DNA of 37,658 bases from an uncultured Clostridia bacterium (GCA_944390525.1 CALXQH010000050.1:1-37658); one strand, 5' to 3'; positions 1 to 9,272 are shown, counted from the first letter of the stretch. Program-made: numbers and translations. Notes: a model not told the origin generated them from the letters alone.

Positions 1-54
1 TAATCTATGATAGAATAAAGAATATAAATTTAATATTAAGGAGAGTGTTTTTTA

Positions 55-771
55 TTGGCAAAATTAAAATATAAAAGGATACTATTAAAACTTAGTGGAG
101 AAGCACTTGCAGGAGAAGCAAAAAAAGGAATAGAAGCTGAAACTTTAGGTAAAATTTGTGACAAAGTAAAAGAATTAGTAAGTCTTGGAGCAGAAATTGC
201 TATAGTTGTAGGAGGAGGAAACTTTTGGAGAGGAAAATATGGACACCAAATGGAGAGAACAACATCTGATTATATGGGAATGCTTGCTACTTGCATGAAT
301 GGCTTAGCTCTTCAAGATGCACTAGAAGCAAGAGGGGTGTTTACAAGACTTCAAACAGCTATTGAAATGAGAGAAATCGCAGAACCTTATATAAAAAGAA
401 AAGCGATAAAACATTTAGAAAAAGGAAGGGTAGTAATATTCAGTTGTGGAACAGGGAATCCGTTTTTTACAACTGATACAGCAGCAGCTCTAAGAGCTGC
501 AGAAATAGAAGCTGAGGTCATATTAGTTGGAAAAACCATTGATGGTGTTTATTCAGATGATCCAAAAGTTAACCCATCAGCAATTAAATATGAAAAAATT
601 ACATATTTAGATATATTAAATAAAAACTTAAAAGTAATGGACTCAACAGCTACATCATTGTGTAGAGATAACGATATACCATTAATTGTATTTGGAATTA
701 ATGAACCAGAAAATATTGTTAAAGCTATTATGGGAGAAAATGTTGGTACATTTGTAGGAAAAGAAAATTAA
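55..771 (+). CDS. pyrH: UMP kinase
   Basis: Bacterial UMP kinase of the amino-acid-kinase fold; it phosphorylates UMP to UDP with ATP in the cytoplasm and feeds RNA, DNA and sugar-nucleotide synthesis. The 238-residue length is normal for the family. Visible signatures are the N-terminal LKLSGEAL phosphate-binding segment, the [10 protein letters not shown] glycine-rich loop, [17 protein letters not shown] (nucleotide and UMP contact region) and [11 protein letters not shown]. The start is a TTG placed 11 bases after an AAGGAG ribosome binding site; no ATG fits. It is followed by frr after 21 bases, the usual pyrH-frr pairing, so the two are probably co-transcribed. The upstream genes (rpsB-tsf in many relatives) would lie outside the window. 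Confidence 0.97.
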   Translation: MAKLKYKRILLKLSGEALAGEAKKGIEAETLGKICDKVKELVSLGAEIAIVVGGGNFWRGKYGHQMERTTSDYMGMLATCMNGLALQDALEARGVFTRLQTAIEMREIAEPYIKRKAIKHLEKGRVVIFSCGTGNPFFTTDTAAALRAAEIEAEVILVGKTIDGVYSDDPKVNPSAIKYEKITYLDILNKNLKVMDSTATSLCRDNDIPLIVFGINEPENIVKAIMGENVGTFVGKEN

Positions 772-792
772 AAAATAAAGGAGAAAAAAATA

Positions 793-1341
793 ATGATTAA
801 TAATATTTATGAAGAAAAAATGAACAAAACAATTAGCATATTTGAAGAAAATTTATCAGAAATTAGAGCTGGTAGAGCTAACCCAGCAATTTTAAATAAA
901 ATTTCAGTAAACTATTATGGTGTTCCAACACCAATAAATCAAGTAGCAGGAATTTCTGTACCAGAAGCTAGAATGATATTAATACAACCTTGGGACATGA
1001 ATTTATTAAAAGAAATAGAAAAAGAAATTTTAAAATCTGACATAGGAATTAATCCAAATAATGATGGAAAAGTTATAAGATTGACTTTTCCTGAATTAAA
1101 TGAAGAAAGAAGAAAAGAAATAGTGAAAGATATAAAGAAGTTAGCAGAAGAAGCTAAAGTAGCAATACGTGCAATTAGAAGAGATGCTATAGATGAAGCA
1201 AAAGAATTACAAAAAAAATCTGAAATAACAGAAGATGACTTAGAAAACGAAGAAAATGAAATTCAAAAGTTAACAGATAAAAAAATAGAAGAAATTGATA
1301 AACTATTATCTATTAAGGAAAAAGAAGTTATGAGCATATAA
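793..1341 (+). CDS. frr: Ribosome recycling factor
   Basis: Ribosome recycling factor works with EF-G to split post-termination ribosomes. The 182-residue protein is close to the usual 185. The family pattern is clear: an N-terminal helix leading to EIRAGRANPAIL, the SVNYYGVPTPINQVA segment of the second domain, the RKEIVKDIKKLAEEAKVAIRAIRRDA helix and a long charged C-terminal helix. The ATG start is preceded by AAAGGAG. It lies between pyrH and uppS, a nearly universal order in Bacillota, and belongs to the long plus-strand operon. Nothing odd was seen. Confidence 0.97.
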   Translation: MINNIYEEKMNKTISIFEENLSEIRAGRANPAILNKISVNYYGVPTPINQVAGISVPEARMILIQPWDMNLLKEIEKEILKSDIGINPNNDGKVIRLTFPELNEERRKEIVKDIKKLAEEAKVAIRAIRRDAIDEAKELQKKSEITEDDLENEENEIQKLTDKKIEEIDKLLSIKEKEVMSI

Positions 1342-1358
1342 AAAAATTGGAGGAATAT

Positions 1359-2078
1359 ATGGAAAAAAATATAGACATAGAATTAAAACCTCAACATATT
1401 GCTATTATAATGGATGGAAATAGAAGGTGGGCAAAAGAAAAAGATATAGACTATAGGTTGGGGCACAAGCAAGGGGCTGAGACATTAAAAAAAATAGCAA
1501 AATATGCTAATAAAATAGGTATTAAGTATTTAACAGTATATGCTTTTTCCACAGAAAATTGGAAGAGAACTAAAGAAGAAGTAGGAGCTTTAATGCTTTT
1601 ACTTCAAAAATATGCTGAAGAATTATTAAATAGTTCAGATTTAGAAAATATAAAAATTAATGTATTAGGAGATATAAATTCCTTAGATAAAAGCATAAAA
1701 AATAGTATAAAAAAAATTACAGATAAAACAAAAGAAAATACAGGATTAGTTTTAAATATTGCTTTTAATTATGGTGGTAGAGATGAAATAGTAAAAGCTA
1801 CAAAAAAAATAGCCGAAGCCGTAAAAAACGGAGATATTAAAATTGAAGACATTGGAGAAAAATTAATATCCGATAATTTGTATACTGCTGGGCAACCAGA
1901 ACCTGATTTATTAATTCGTACAAGTGGAGAACAAAGGCTTAGTAATTTTTTATTATGGCAATTAGCGTATACAGAATTTATATTTTTAGATAAATATTGG
2001 CCAGATTTTTCAGAAAATGACCTAGATGAAGCTATATTAATTTTTAAAACTAGAAATCGTAAATTTGGGGCTAATTAA
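1359..2078 (+). CDS. uppS: Isoprenyl transferase (undecaprenyl diphosphate synthase)
   Basis: Cis-prenyltransferase that extends farnesyl diphosphate with isopentenyl diphosphate to undecaprenyl diphosphate, the lipid carrier for peptidoglycan and other wall polymers. Motifs seen: HIAIIMDGNRRWAK with the catalytic Asp, TVYAFSTENWKR, NIAFNYGGRDEI, and the C-terminal RTSGEQRLSNFLLWQLAYTE Mg/diphosphate-binding stretch. The frame opens at a TTG at 1347, but GGAGG at 1349-1353 sits 5 bases before ATG 1359, and the TTG overlaps that site. I therefore chose ATG 1359, giving 239 residues. It sits 17 bases after frr and before cdsA, in the conserved operon. Confidence 0.96.
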   Translation: MEKNIDIELKPQHIAIIMDGNRRWAKEKDIDYRLGHKQGAETLKKIAKYANKIGIKYLTVYAFSTENWKRTKEEVGALMLLLQKYAEELLNSSDLENIKINVLGDINSLDKSIKNSIKKITDKTKENTGLVLNIAFNYGGRDEIVKATKKIAEAVKNGDIKIEDIGEKLISDNLYTAGQPEPDLLIRTSGEQRLSNFLLWQLAYTEFIFLDKYWPDFSENDLDEAILIFKTRNRKFGAN

Positions 2079-2114
2079 ATAAAAATTATTAATATATAGA
2101 AAGGTAAATATGTT

Positions 2115-2930
2115 ATGGAAAAAAAGAGATGGATTTCAGCACTAATATTATTTCCTATAGTAGCAATTATACTAATTTGGGGGAATAAATATATAGTAGA
2201 TATATTTATTTCTATTATTGCTATTATGAGTTTACACGAATTTTATAAAGCTTTTCGTACAGGAGGGAAAGCTAACCCTATTAGTTGGATAGGCTATATC
2301 TTAGCAGCACTTATTTCAGTTATACATATTATTCCTGAACAATTATGGCTAAAAACCATAGGAATATTACTACCAATTACTTTATGTATATTATTTTTGA
2401 TTGTTATTATAAAAAATCTTAAAGTAAATATAATAGATATTGCTGTTACTTTTCTAGGAATTTTTTACATAGTAACATTTTTAATGTATATTCCTGTAAT
2501 TAATGAAGATCTACAAAATGGAAAAATACTAATATGGTTTTTATTATTTGTTACACTTGGAACTGATATTTTTGCTTATTTAATAGGTAAACGTTTTGGA
2601 AAACATCATTTTACAAAGATAAGTCCTTATAAAACAATAGAAGGATGTATAGGTGGAATTATAGGAGCAGTTGTAATTACTTTAATATACAATTTAATTT
2701 GCCATAATGTATTTAATTTAGAATATAGTTATATTAATGTTACTATAACAACAATTTTATTAAGCATATTAAGTCAAATAGGAGACTTGGCAGCATCAAG
2801 CATTAAAAGATATACAGGAATTAAAGATTTTAGCAACTTAATTCCAGGGCATGGTGGCATGCTTGATAGAATAGATAGTATAGTATTTGCTGCGCCATTT
2901 GCATATTTTCTATTTATGTTATTATTATAG
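2115..2930 (+). CDS. cdsA: Phosphatidate cytidylyltransferase
   Basis: Integral membrane enzyme that makes CDP-diacylglycerol from phosphatidic acid and CTP, the precursor of anionic phospholipids. The 271-residue protein is mostly hydrophobic with about eight membrane segments. The family signature is complete near the C-terminus: SSIKRYTGIKDFSNLIPGHGG followed by MLDRIDS. An upstream TDIFAYLIGKRFGKH segment also fits the family. The ATG lies 13 bases after AGAAAGG. The gene is followed directly by rseP; the dxr gene commonly placed between them in Bacillus and Clostridium is not present here. Confidence 0.95.
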   Translation: MEKKRWISALILFPIVAIILIWGNKYIVDIFISIIAIMSLHEFYKAFRTGGKANPISWIGYILAALISVIHIIPEQLWLKTIGILLPITLCILFLIVIIKNLKVNIIDIAVTFLGIFYIVTFLMYIPVINEDLQNGKILIWFLLFVTLGTDIFAYLIGKRFGKHHFTKISPYKTIEGCIGGIIGAVVITLIYNLICHNVFNLEYSYINVTITTILLSILSQIGDLAASSIKRYTGIKDFSNLIPGHGGMLDRIDSIVFAAPFAYFLFMLLL

Positions 2931-2942
2931 GAGAGAAGTTAA

Positions 2943-4208
2943 TTGATTTCATTAATTATTACGATGTTAAAAATTATATTTATATTAGGATTCCTTGTTT
3001 TAATTCACGAAGGAGGACACTTTTTAATAGCAAAACTATGTAAAGTAAAAGTAAATGAGTTTGCTATAGGATTTGGTCCAACTATATGGAAAAAACAAAT
3101 AAAAGAAACTAAATATGCTTTAAGACTAATTCCTTTAGGTGGTTTTGTTAATATGGAAGGAGAAGAAGAACGTTCTGACAAAGAAGGTTCTTTTAGTAAA
3201 ACAAGTATTCCAAAAAGAATAGCTATTGTTGCAGCAGGAGCTATTACCAATATTATATTTGCTTTGATAGTATATTTTATTTTAATAGGATTTACAGGAA
3301 ATAATGTATCTAATATAATAGAAAGTGTTATTCCAAATACTAATGCAGAAGCAGTAGGACTTCAATCAGGAGATGAAATTTTAAAAATTGACGGAAAAAA
3401 AATTAACTATAAAAATGATATTGACGAAGTTTTAAAAAAATGTAACGGAAATTTTATTGAAATTGTAATAGAAAGGAATAAAGAACAAGAGAAATTTATA
3501 ATTAAACCAATAGAAGAGAGATATAATTATACAGGAATTGCAATAAGTTCTAACGAAGAAACAGACACTAAAATAGCAGCAGTTTATCCAAAAAGCCCAG
3601 CAGAAATTCAAGGATTAGAAACAGGTGATAAAATACTTAAAATAAATGGAGTAGATGTATTAGGAAATACAAAAAAATTAGTAGAAGAAATAAATAAAAC
3701 TGTAGAAGGAACTATAGAATTTACAATAGAAAGAAATGAAGAAGTATTAAAAATATTAGTTACTCCAGAAGTAAAAGCAAATTATTATATAGGCGTTTAT
3801 TTAAAAAAAGCAGAAAACAATTTTGCAAATAATATATATTATGCATTTTTTGAAACAGGGAACTTTGCATTTTCTATTGTAGAAAATGTAAAAATGTTAT
3901 TTACAGGAAATATTTCAGTAAATCAGATGATGGGACCTGTTGGTATAGGAGAAGTAGTAGCAAAAACAAACGGTTTTGTAGATTTTATATATATTTTAGC
4001 TTTAATATCAATATCTTTAGGTGTTACAAACCTTTTACCATTTCCACCACTTGATGGAGGCAAAATTGTAATTTTTATTATAGAAGCAATAAGAAGAAAA
4101 CCTATAAGTGAAAAATTAGAAATTTATATTCAAATGATAGGATTTGTATTATTAATAGGTCTTTCTATATTAGTTACCTATAATGACATTCTAAGAATAA
4201 TTTTTTAA
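2943..4208 (+). CDS. rseP: RIP metalloprotease RseP / site-2 protease
   Basis: Membrane-embedded zinc protease that cuts transmembrane anti-sigma factors and signal-peptide remnants. The HEGGH zinc motif (HExxH type) is at residues 22-26 in the first membrane helix. Two PDZ-like domains follow (roughly residues 120-200 and 205-280, each with a GLxxGDxILKIxG core). The third zinc ligand lies in the LLPFPPLDGGK motif near residue 375. Length 421 is typical. The start is a TTG at 2943, 8 bases after AGGAGA; no nearby ATG fits the family's N-terminus better. It is 12 bases downstream of cdsA. In sporulating relatives the target may be a sporulation or envelope-stress anti-sigma factor, but none is in the window. 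Confidence 0.95.
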   Translation: MISLIITMLKIIFILGFLVLIHEGGHFLIAKLCKVKVNEFAIGFGPTIWKKQIKETKYALRLIPLGGFVNMEGEEERSDKEGSFSKTSIPKRIAIVAAGAITNIIFALIVYFILIGFTGNNVSNIIESVIPNTNAEAVGLQSGDEILKIDGKKINYKNDIDEVLKKCNGNFIEIVIERNKEQEKFIIKPIEERYNYTGIAISSNEETDTKIAAVYPKSPAEIQGLETGDKILKINGVDVLGNTKKLVEEINKTVEGTIEFTIERNEEVLKILVTPEVKANYYIGVYLKKAENNFANNIYYAFFETGNFAFSIVENVKMLFTGNISVNQMMGPVGIGEVVAKTNGFVDFIYILALISISLGVTNLLPFPPLDGGKIVIFIIEAIRRKPISEKLEIYIQMIGFVLLIGLSILVTYNDILRIIF

Positions 4209-4226
4209 TTCTATAAAGAGGATAAA

Positions 4227-7200
4227 ATGGAAGAAACTATAAAATTAAAAACTGTAAAACAAGTATTTAAAGATTATAATACTAATAGCTTCGCTTTAAG
4301 CGAAGCTAAAGTTGCATGTGTTAATATATATAAAAAAATTAATACTTTAGAAATAAAATTAGAAACTGATAGTAGTATTTTAATTAAAGATTTAGTAGAC
4401 TTTGAAAAATATTTAGCTAAAAGATTTAATTTTAAAGAAATTATAATTAAAATAAAAATAAAAGAAGAAGAAAATGTAAATGATAAGATAAAAAAAGAAT
4501 GGGAAGACATTGTTGATTATATGGCATTCAAACATCCATTAACAAAAGCTTTATTAAAAAATAGTAGCATTGATATAGTAGAAAATAAAATAACTGTAAA
4601 ATTAGCAATGAAAGGAAAAGAGGTATTAGAAGCTAGAAATTTTGATAAAATATTAGCCACAAAACTAAATGAACTATATAATCAAAGTTATGTGGTAACT
4701 TATCAAGAAGAAGTTACACAAGAAATGATAGAAAAACATAAAGAATATACAAGAGAATTAGAAAAACAAGCTATTATATTAGCTCAAAAGCAAGCTCAAG
4801 AACATAGAGAAGAAATATTGAAAGAAAAATTAGAAAAAGTAAATCCAAAAGGAATTAGCATTCAGAATGTTCCAATTTCTAATGATACAAATATACCATT
4901 AGAAATACAGCAAGAAGACAATTCTCCTTTAATTTATGGAAGAAATTTAAAAATAAAAGAGGAAGTAACTAAAATAATAGATTTATCTGTTGATAGTGGA
5001 AAAGTATTGTTAGATGGAGAAATTTTAAATACAGATTCAAGAGAACTTAAATCTGGAAAATTTTTAATAACATTTGATTTATACGATGGTTCTAGCTCTA
5101 TTACTTGCAAAATATTTGCAGAAGGAGAAAAATGCAATACAATTATTAATAAATTAAAAAATACAAATGGTGTAAGAGTCAGTGGGACAGCTCAATTTGA
5201 TCCATTTACCAAAGAACTAGGAGTAATAGCTAATACAATTATTGAATCAACAGGAATAAAAAAACAAGTAAGGAAAGATGAAGCTAAAGAAAAAAGAGTA
5301 GAATTACATATGCATACTCAAATGAGCCAAATGGATGGAATGACATCTGCAAAAGATTTATTAAAACGTGCTGTAAAATGGGGAATGAAAGCAATAGCTA
5401 TTACAGACCATGGGGTAGTACAAGCATTTCCTGAAGCATATAAATATTTAGAAAAAGAACACCCCGATTTGAAAGTAATTTACGGAGTAGAGGCTTATCT
5501 AGTACCAGATGAATCTTCACCAATTTCTTTTTCTAAAGGTCAAAAAATAGAAGATGCTACTTATTGTGTATTAGATTTAGAAACAACAGGACTTTCTTTT
5601 AGAACAGAAAAAATTACTGAAATTGGTATAATGAAGGTTAAAAATAATGAAGTTATTGATAAGTTTACTACATTTGTAAATCCTGAAAAGCCGATACCAC
5701 AAAGAGTAATAGAAGTAACTAATATTACAGATGATATGGTAAAAAATGCTCCTACTATTGAAGAAATTTTACCAAAAGTTTTAGAATTTATAGGAGACAG
5801 TATACTAGTTGCACATAATGCTGATTTTGATATTGGATTTTTAAAACATAATTGTACAGAATTAGGATTAAAGTTAGACAACACTTATTTGGATACTTTG
5901 CGTCTAGCTAAAGCTCTATTTCCAGAATATAAAAAATATAAATTAGGAATTATTGCAGAAAATTTAGGAATAAAAGTAGAAGTGGCTCATAGGGCATTAG
6001 ATGATGTTGATACTACTGTAAAAGTATTTAATGTTATGTTAAATAAGTTAAAAGAAAAGAACATTATAACATTAGACGATATGGAAACAAAACTAAGTGG
6101 GAAAGCAGATTATAAGTCATTACCAACATATCATGCAATTATTTTAGCAAAAGACTATGTTGGACTTAAAAACTTATACAAATTAATATCTATTTCTCAT
6201 TTACATTATTTTTATAAAAAACCACGAATATTAAAATCTATTTATAAAAAATACTCAGAAGGTTTAATATTAGGAAGTGCTTGTGAGGCAGGAGAACTAT
6301 ATAGAGCAATTATCGCAGGCAAAACAGATGAAGAACTAGAAGAAATTGCAAGTGACTATGATTACCTAGAAATTCAACCACTAGGAAATAATATGTTTAT
6401 GGTTAGAAATGAAACAGTAAAAAGTATTCAAGAATTACAAGATATAAACAAAAAAATAGTTGCTTTAGGAGAAAAATTACAAAAACCTGTGGTAGCAACT
6501 TGTGATGTTCATTTTATGGATCCTCAAGATGAAATATATCGTAGAATTTTAATGGCAGGACAAGGCTATGATGATGCAGATGAACAAGCACCATTATATT
6601 TACGTACTACTGATGAAATGTTAAAAGAATTTGAATATTTAGGAGAAGAAAAAGCATATGAAGTTGTTGTAACAAACACAAATAAAATTGCAGAAATGTG
6701 TGAAAAAATAAGTACAATTTCTCCTGAAAAATGTCCTCCTTATATTGAAGGTTGTGAAGAAACTATAAAAGAAATTGCATATAATAAGGCACACGAATTA
6801 TATGGAGAAAAATTACCAGAGATAGTACAAGCTAGACTAGATAAAGAACTAAATTCTATTATTTCAAATGGTTTTTCAGTTATGTATATAATTGCACAAA
6901 AATTAGTGTGGAAATCAAATGAAGACGGATATATAGTAGGATCAAGAGGTTCTGTAGGATCTTCTTTTGTTGCCAATATGACAGGAATCACAGAAGTAAA
7001 TTCACTTCCACCACACTATAGATGTCCTAATTGTAAATATTCAGATTTTTCCGATTATGGGGTAAAAAACGGATTTGATTTACCAGATAAGCAATGTCCT
7101 AACTGTGGAACTAAGCTACAAAAAGATGGAATGGATATTCCATTTGAAACATTTTTAGGCTTTGATGGAGATAAAGAACCTGATATTGACTTAAACTTTT

Positions 7201-8621
7201 CAGGAGAATATCAAGCAAAAGCACATCGCTATACAGAAGTTATTTTTGGAAAAGGAACTACTTTTAAGGCAGGAACAGTAGGTACGGTAGCAGATAAAAC
7301 AGCCTATGGTTACGTAAAAAAATATTATGAAGAAAAAGGAATACCTGTAAGTAATGCAGAAGTGGTTCGTATATCTCAAGGGTGTACAGGAATTAAAAGA
7401 ACAACTGGACAGCATCCAGGAGGTATTATAGTTGTACCAAAAGGAAGAGAAATATATGAATTTACTCCGATACAACATCCTGCAGATGATCCTAACTCTG
7501 ACATTATTACAACACATTTTGACTACCATTCTATTGACCAAAATTTATTAAAATTAGACATTTTGGGACATGATGATCCTACTATGATACGTATGTTATT
7601 TGATTTAACAGGAATTGATCCAACAAAAGTTCCATTAGATGATAAAGAAACTATGTCAATATTTAGTTCTACTGAAGTACTAGGAGTTAAACCAGAACAA
7701 ATTCATTCAGAAGTAGGAACATTTGGAATACCTGAATTTGGCACAAAATTTGTTAGAGGAATGTTAGTAGATACGAGACCAACAACATTTAATGAACTTA
7801 TTAGTATATCAGGACTTTCACATGGTACAGACGTATGGCTTAATAATGGTCAAGAATTAGTTAATAAAGGAATTGTTACATTAAGTGAAGCTATAGGTTG
7901 TAGAGATGACATTATGCTTTATTTAATAAAACAAGGTTTGCCACCAAAACCAGCCTTTAAAATTATGGAGTTTGTTCGTAAAGGAAAAGCTTCAAAAGAT
8001 CCAGAAAAATGGAAGGAATACGAAACTATGATGAAAGAATATAATATACCTGAATGGTATATTGGTTCTTGTCAAAAAATTAAATATATGTTTCCTAAAG
8101 CTCATGCTGCAGCTTATGTAACAAATGCTTTTCGCATTGCTTGGTTTAAAGTACATAAGCCAGCTGCTTATTATACAGCTTTTTTTACAATCCGTGCAGA
8201 CGAATTTGATAGTGATGTTATGTGCTATGGAGTAGAAAAAGTAAAAAACAAGATGAAAGAAATAGACTTACAAGGAAATAATGCTACAACAAAAGACAAA
8301 AACATGTATTCAATTTTAGAATTAGTATTAGAAATGTATGAAAGAGGAATAACTTTTTTACCAATAGATTTATATAAAAGTCATGCTACTAAATTTATAA
8401 TGGAATCTGAAACAGAAATAAGACCGCCATTGAATAGTATACCTGGGCTTGGAACAGTAGCAGCAGAAGGAATAGAAGAAGCAAAAAAAGAAGGCAAATT
8501 TATGTCTATTGACGATATGAAAATACGTTCTAAGATTGGAAAATCTGTTATTGAGCTATTAGAAAAAGTCGGTTGCTTGAAAGGCATGAGTCAGAGTAAT
8601 CAGATAAGTTTATTTGGTTAA
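4227..8621 (+). CDS. polC: DNA polymerase III PolC-type alpha subunit
   Basis: Replicative DNA polymerase of low-G+C Gram-positives with built-in proofreading. Domains in order: an N-terminal tau-interaction-type region, an OB fold (about 230-345), the PHP domain opened by LHMHT at 360-364, a DEDDh 3'-5' exonuclease inserted in the PHP domain (DLETTG with D450 and E452, ending near HRALDDVDTT), then the rest of PHP and the polymerase core. A four-Cys zinc site starts at C933 (CPNC...CPNC), and PDIDLNFSG at 985-993 contains catalytic D986 and D988. The last residues, QISLFG, match the beta-clamp binding motif. Length 1464 is normal. A 21-bp perfect palindrome lies inside codons 21-27. The gene is 18 bases after rseP; proS and ispG, often placed before polC, are missing. 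Confidence 0.98.
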   Translation: MEETIKLKTVKQVFKDYNTNSFALSEAKVACVNIYKKINTLEIKLETDSSILIKDLVDFEKYLAKRFNFKEIIIKIKIKEEENVNDKIKKEWEDIVDYMAFKHPLTKALLKNSSIDIVENKITVKLAMKGKEVLEARNFDKILATKLNELYNQSYVVTYQEEVTQEMIEKHKEYTRELEKQAIILAQKQAQEHREEILKEKLEKVNPKGISIQNVPISNDTNIPLEIQQEDNSPLIYGRNLKIKEEVTKIIDLSVDSGKVLLDGEILNTDSRELKSGKFLITFDLYDGSSSITCKIFAEGEKCNTIINKLKNTNGVRVSGTAQFDPFTKELGVIANTIIESTGIKKQVRKDEAKEKRVELHMHTQMSQMDGMTSAKDLLKRAVKWGMKAIAITDHGVVQAFPEAYKYLEKEHPDLKVIYGVEAYLVPDESSPISFSKGQKIEDATYCVLDLETTGLSFRTEKITEIGIMKVKNNEVIDKFTTFVNPEKPIPQRVIEVTNITDDMVKNAPTIEEILPKVLEFIGDSILVAHNADFDIGFLKHNCTELGLKLDNTYLDTLRLAKALFPEYKKYKLGIIAENLGIKVEVAHRALDDVDTTVKVFNVMLNKLKEKNIITLDDMETKLSGKADYKSLPTYHAIILAKDYVGLKNLYKLISISHLHYFYKKPRILKSIYKKYSEGLILGSACEAGELYRAIIAGKTDEELEEIASDYDYLEIQPLGNNMFMVRNETVKSIQELQDINKKIVALGEKLQKPVVATCDVHFMDPQDEIYRRILMAGQGYDDADEQAPLYLRTTDEMLKEFEYLGEEKAYEVVVTNTNKIAEMCEKISTISPEKCPPYIEGCEETIKEIAYNKAHELYGEKLPEIVQARLDKELNSIISNGFSVMYIIAQKLVWKSNEDGYIVGSRGSVGSSFVANMTGITEVNSLPPHYRCPNCKYSDFSDYGVKNGFDLPDKQCPNCGTKLQKDGMDIPFETFLGFDGDKEPDIDLNFSGEYQAKAHRYTEVIFGKGTTFKAGTVGTVADKTAYGYVKKYYEEKGIPVSNAEVVRISQGCTGIKRTTGQHPGGIIVVPKGREIYEFTPIQHPADDPNSDIITTHFDYHSIDQNLLKLDILGHDDPTMIRMLFDLTGIDPTKVPLDDKETMSIFSSTEVLGVKPEQIHSEVGTFGIPEFGTKFVRGMLVDTRPTTFNELISISGLSHGTDVWLNNGQELVNKGIVTLSEAIGCRDDIMLYLIKQGLPPKPAFKIMEFVRKGKASKDPEKWKEYETMMKEYNIPEWYIGSCQKIKYMFPKAHAAAYVTNAFRIAWFKVHKPAAYYTAFFTIRADEFDSDVMCYGVEKVKNKMKEIDLQGNNATTKDKNMYSILELVLEMYERGITFLPIDLYKSHATKFIMESETEIRPPLNSIPGLGTVAAEGIEEAKKEGKFMSIDDMKIRSKIGKSVIELLEKVGCLKGMSQSNQISLFG

Positions 8622-8648
8622 AAAATAATAAGGAGAAGATAAAAAAAT

Positions 8649-8927
8649 ATGGAAGAATTGTTTACTTTACAGAATTTAATTATATATTTAATATTAATAA
8701 ATATATTTACTTTTTTTATGATGTGGCTTGATAAGAGAAAAGCAAAAAGAGGTAAATGGAGAATAGCAGAAAATACACTATTAATTTTAGTTTTATTAGG
8801 AGGAGGAATAGGTGGAATTATAGGAATGTATAAATTTCATCATAAAACCCAAAAGCCTAAATTTGTAATAGGATTTCCTATTATTTTAATATGTCAAATT
8901 CTTTTAGCAATATTACTATTTATTTAA
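8649..8927 (+). CDS. DUF1294 family small membrane protein
   Basis: A 92-residue protein with three hydrophobic segments (about residues 8-26, 43-62 and 73-91). The pattern FFMMWLDKRKAKRGKWRIAE, LGGGIGGIIGMYKFHHKTQKPKF is that of DUF1294 membrane proteins (YsdA-like), whose biochemical role is not known. It is 27 bases after polC with its own AAGGAG site and no terminator between, so it is probably the last gene of the pyrH-polC operon. Family assignment is confident; function is unknown. Confidence 0.85.
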   Translation: MEELFTLQNLIIYLILINIFTFFMMWLDKRKAKRGKWRIAENTLLILVLLGGGIGGIIGMYKFHHKTQKPKFVIGFPIILICQILLAILLFI

Positions 8928-8950
8928 TTTTTTATAAAAATAAAATAAAT
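8918..8950 (+). terminator. Weak A/T-only hairpin at the end of the polC operon
   Basis: ATTTATTT at 8918-8925 can pair with AAATAAAT at 8943-8950, with an inner TTTTT/AAAAA pairing. There is no G or C in the stem and no clean following T-run, so termination here is only possible. No stronger candidate exists between the DUF1294 gene and the DnaA-box cluster. Confidence 0.3.
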
Positions 8951-9041
8951 GTAAAATAATGTAAAACAAACATGAATACAATTTGTCAAAATCAATTTTA
9001 AAATATGTCAACATAAAATAATAACAAATAAAATACAAAAG

Positions 9042-9114
9042 TTATCCACAAATAAATATGTCTATTTATAGTTATTCACAAAATTATCCACAGTTTCCAC
9101 AATACTGTGGATAA
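9042..9114. promoter_or_regulatory. Cluster of DnaA boxes
   Basis: Exact TTATCCACA copies are at 9042-9050 and 9084-9092 (plus) and 9106-9114 (minus, read as TGTGGATAA). A one-mismatch TTATTCACA is at 9072-9080 and a weaker GTTTCCACA at 9093-9101. The boxes at 9084 and 9106 form an 11-bp perfect inverted repeat (9083-9093 / 9105-9115). The consensus is that of bacterial DnaA boxes. An A+T-rich tract with repeated TGTAAT follows (9115-9200). It lies in the only gene-free stretch over 300 bases in the window (8928-9272). Genes on both sides are on the plus strand, which argues against a bidirectional chromosome origin; a DnaA-titrating or regulatory site is the alternative. Confidence 0.8.
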
Positions 9115-9206
9115 TATTTTTTGTAAACTGTTCGTAATAATTATGTAATATAAATTGCCATTTTGTAATACTATTGTAATCTTTTTGTAATAAAAAATAA
9201 AAAATA

Positions 9207-9235
9207 TTGATTTTTTGAAACTAATGTTTTATAAT
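9207..9235 (+). promoter_or_regulatory. Likely SigA promoter of uvrA
   Basis: TTGATT at 9207-9212 and TATAAT at 9230-9235, spaced by 17 bases, lie 38 bases before the uvrA ATG. No SOS-type GAAC-N4-GTTC box was seen near it. The DnaA-box cluster ends about 90 bases upstream of the -35. Confidence 0.7.
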
Positions 9236-9272
9236 TATTATGTTATTATATGAACTATAAGGGGGCAAATAA

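Noticed and set aside
8948..8967. AATGTAAAA repeated at 10-base spacing, similar on the minus strand to the TTTACA repeats at 20999
   Set aside because: Only two copies, wrong orientation for uvrA and no minus-strand gene to control; simple A/T-rich sequence explains it.
8928..9272. Calling this gap the chromosome origin oriC
   Set aside because: DnaA boxes and A+T-rich DNA are present, but genes on both sides run in the same direction and no dnaA/dnaN/gyr genes are near. Without GC skew the claim is too strong.
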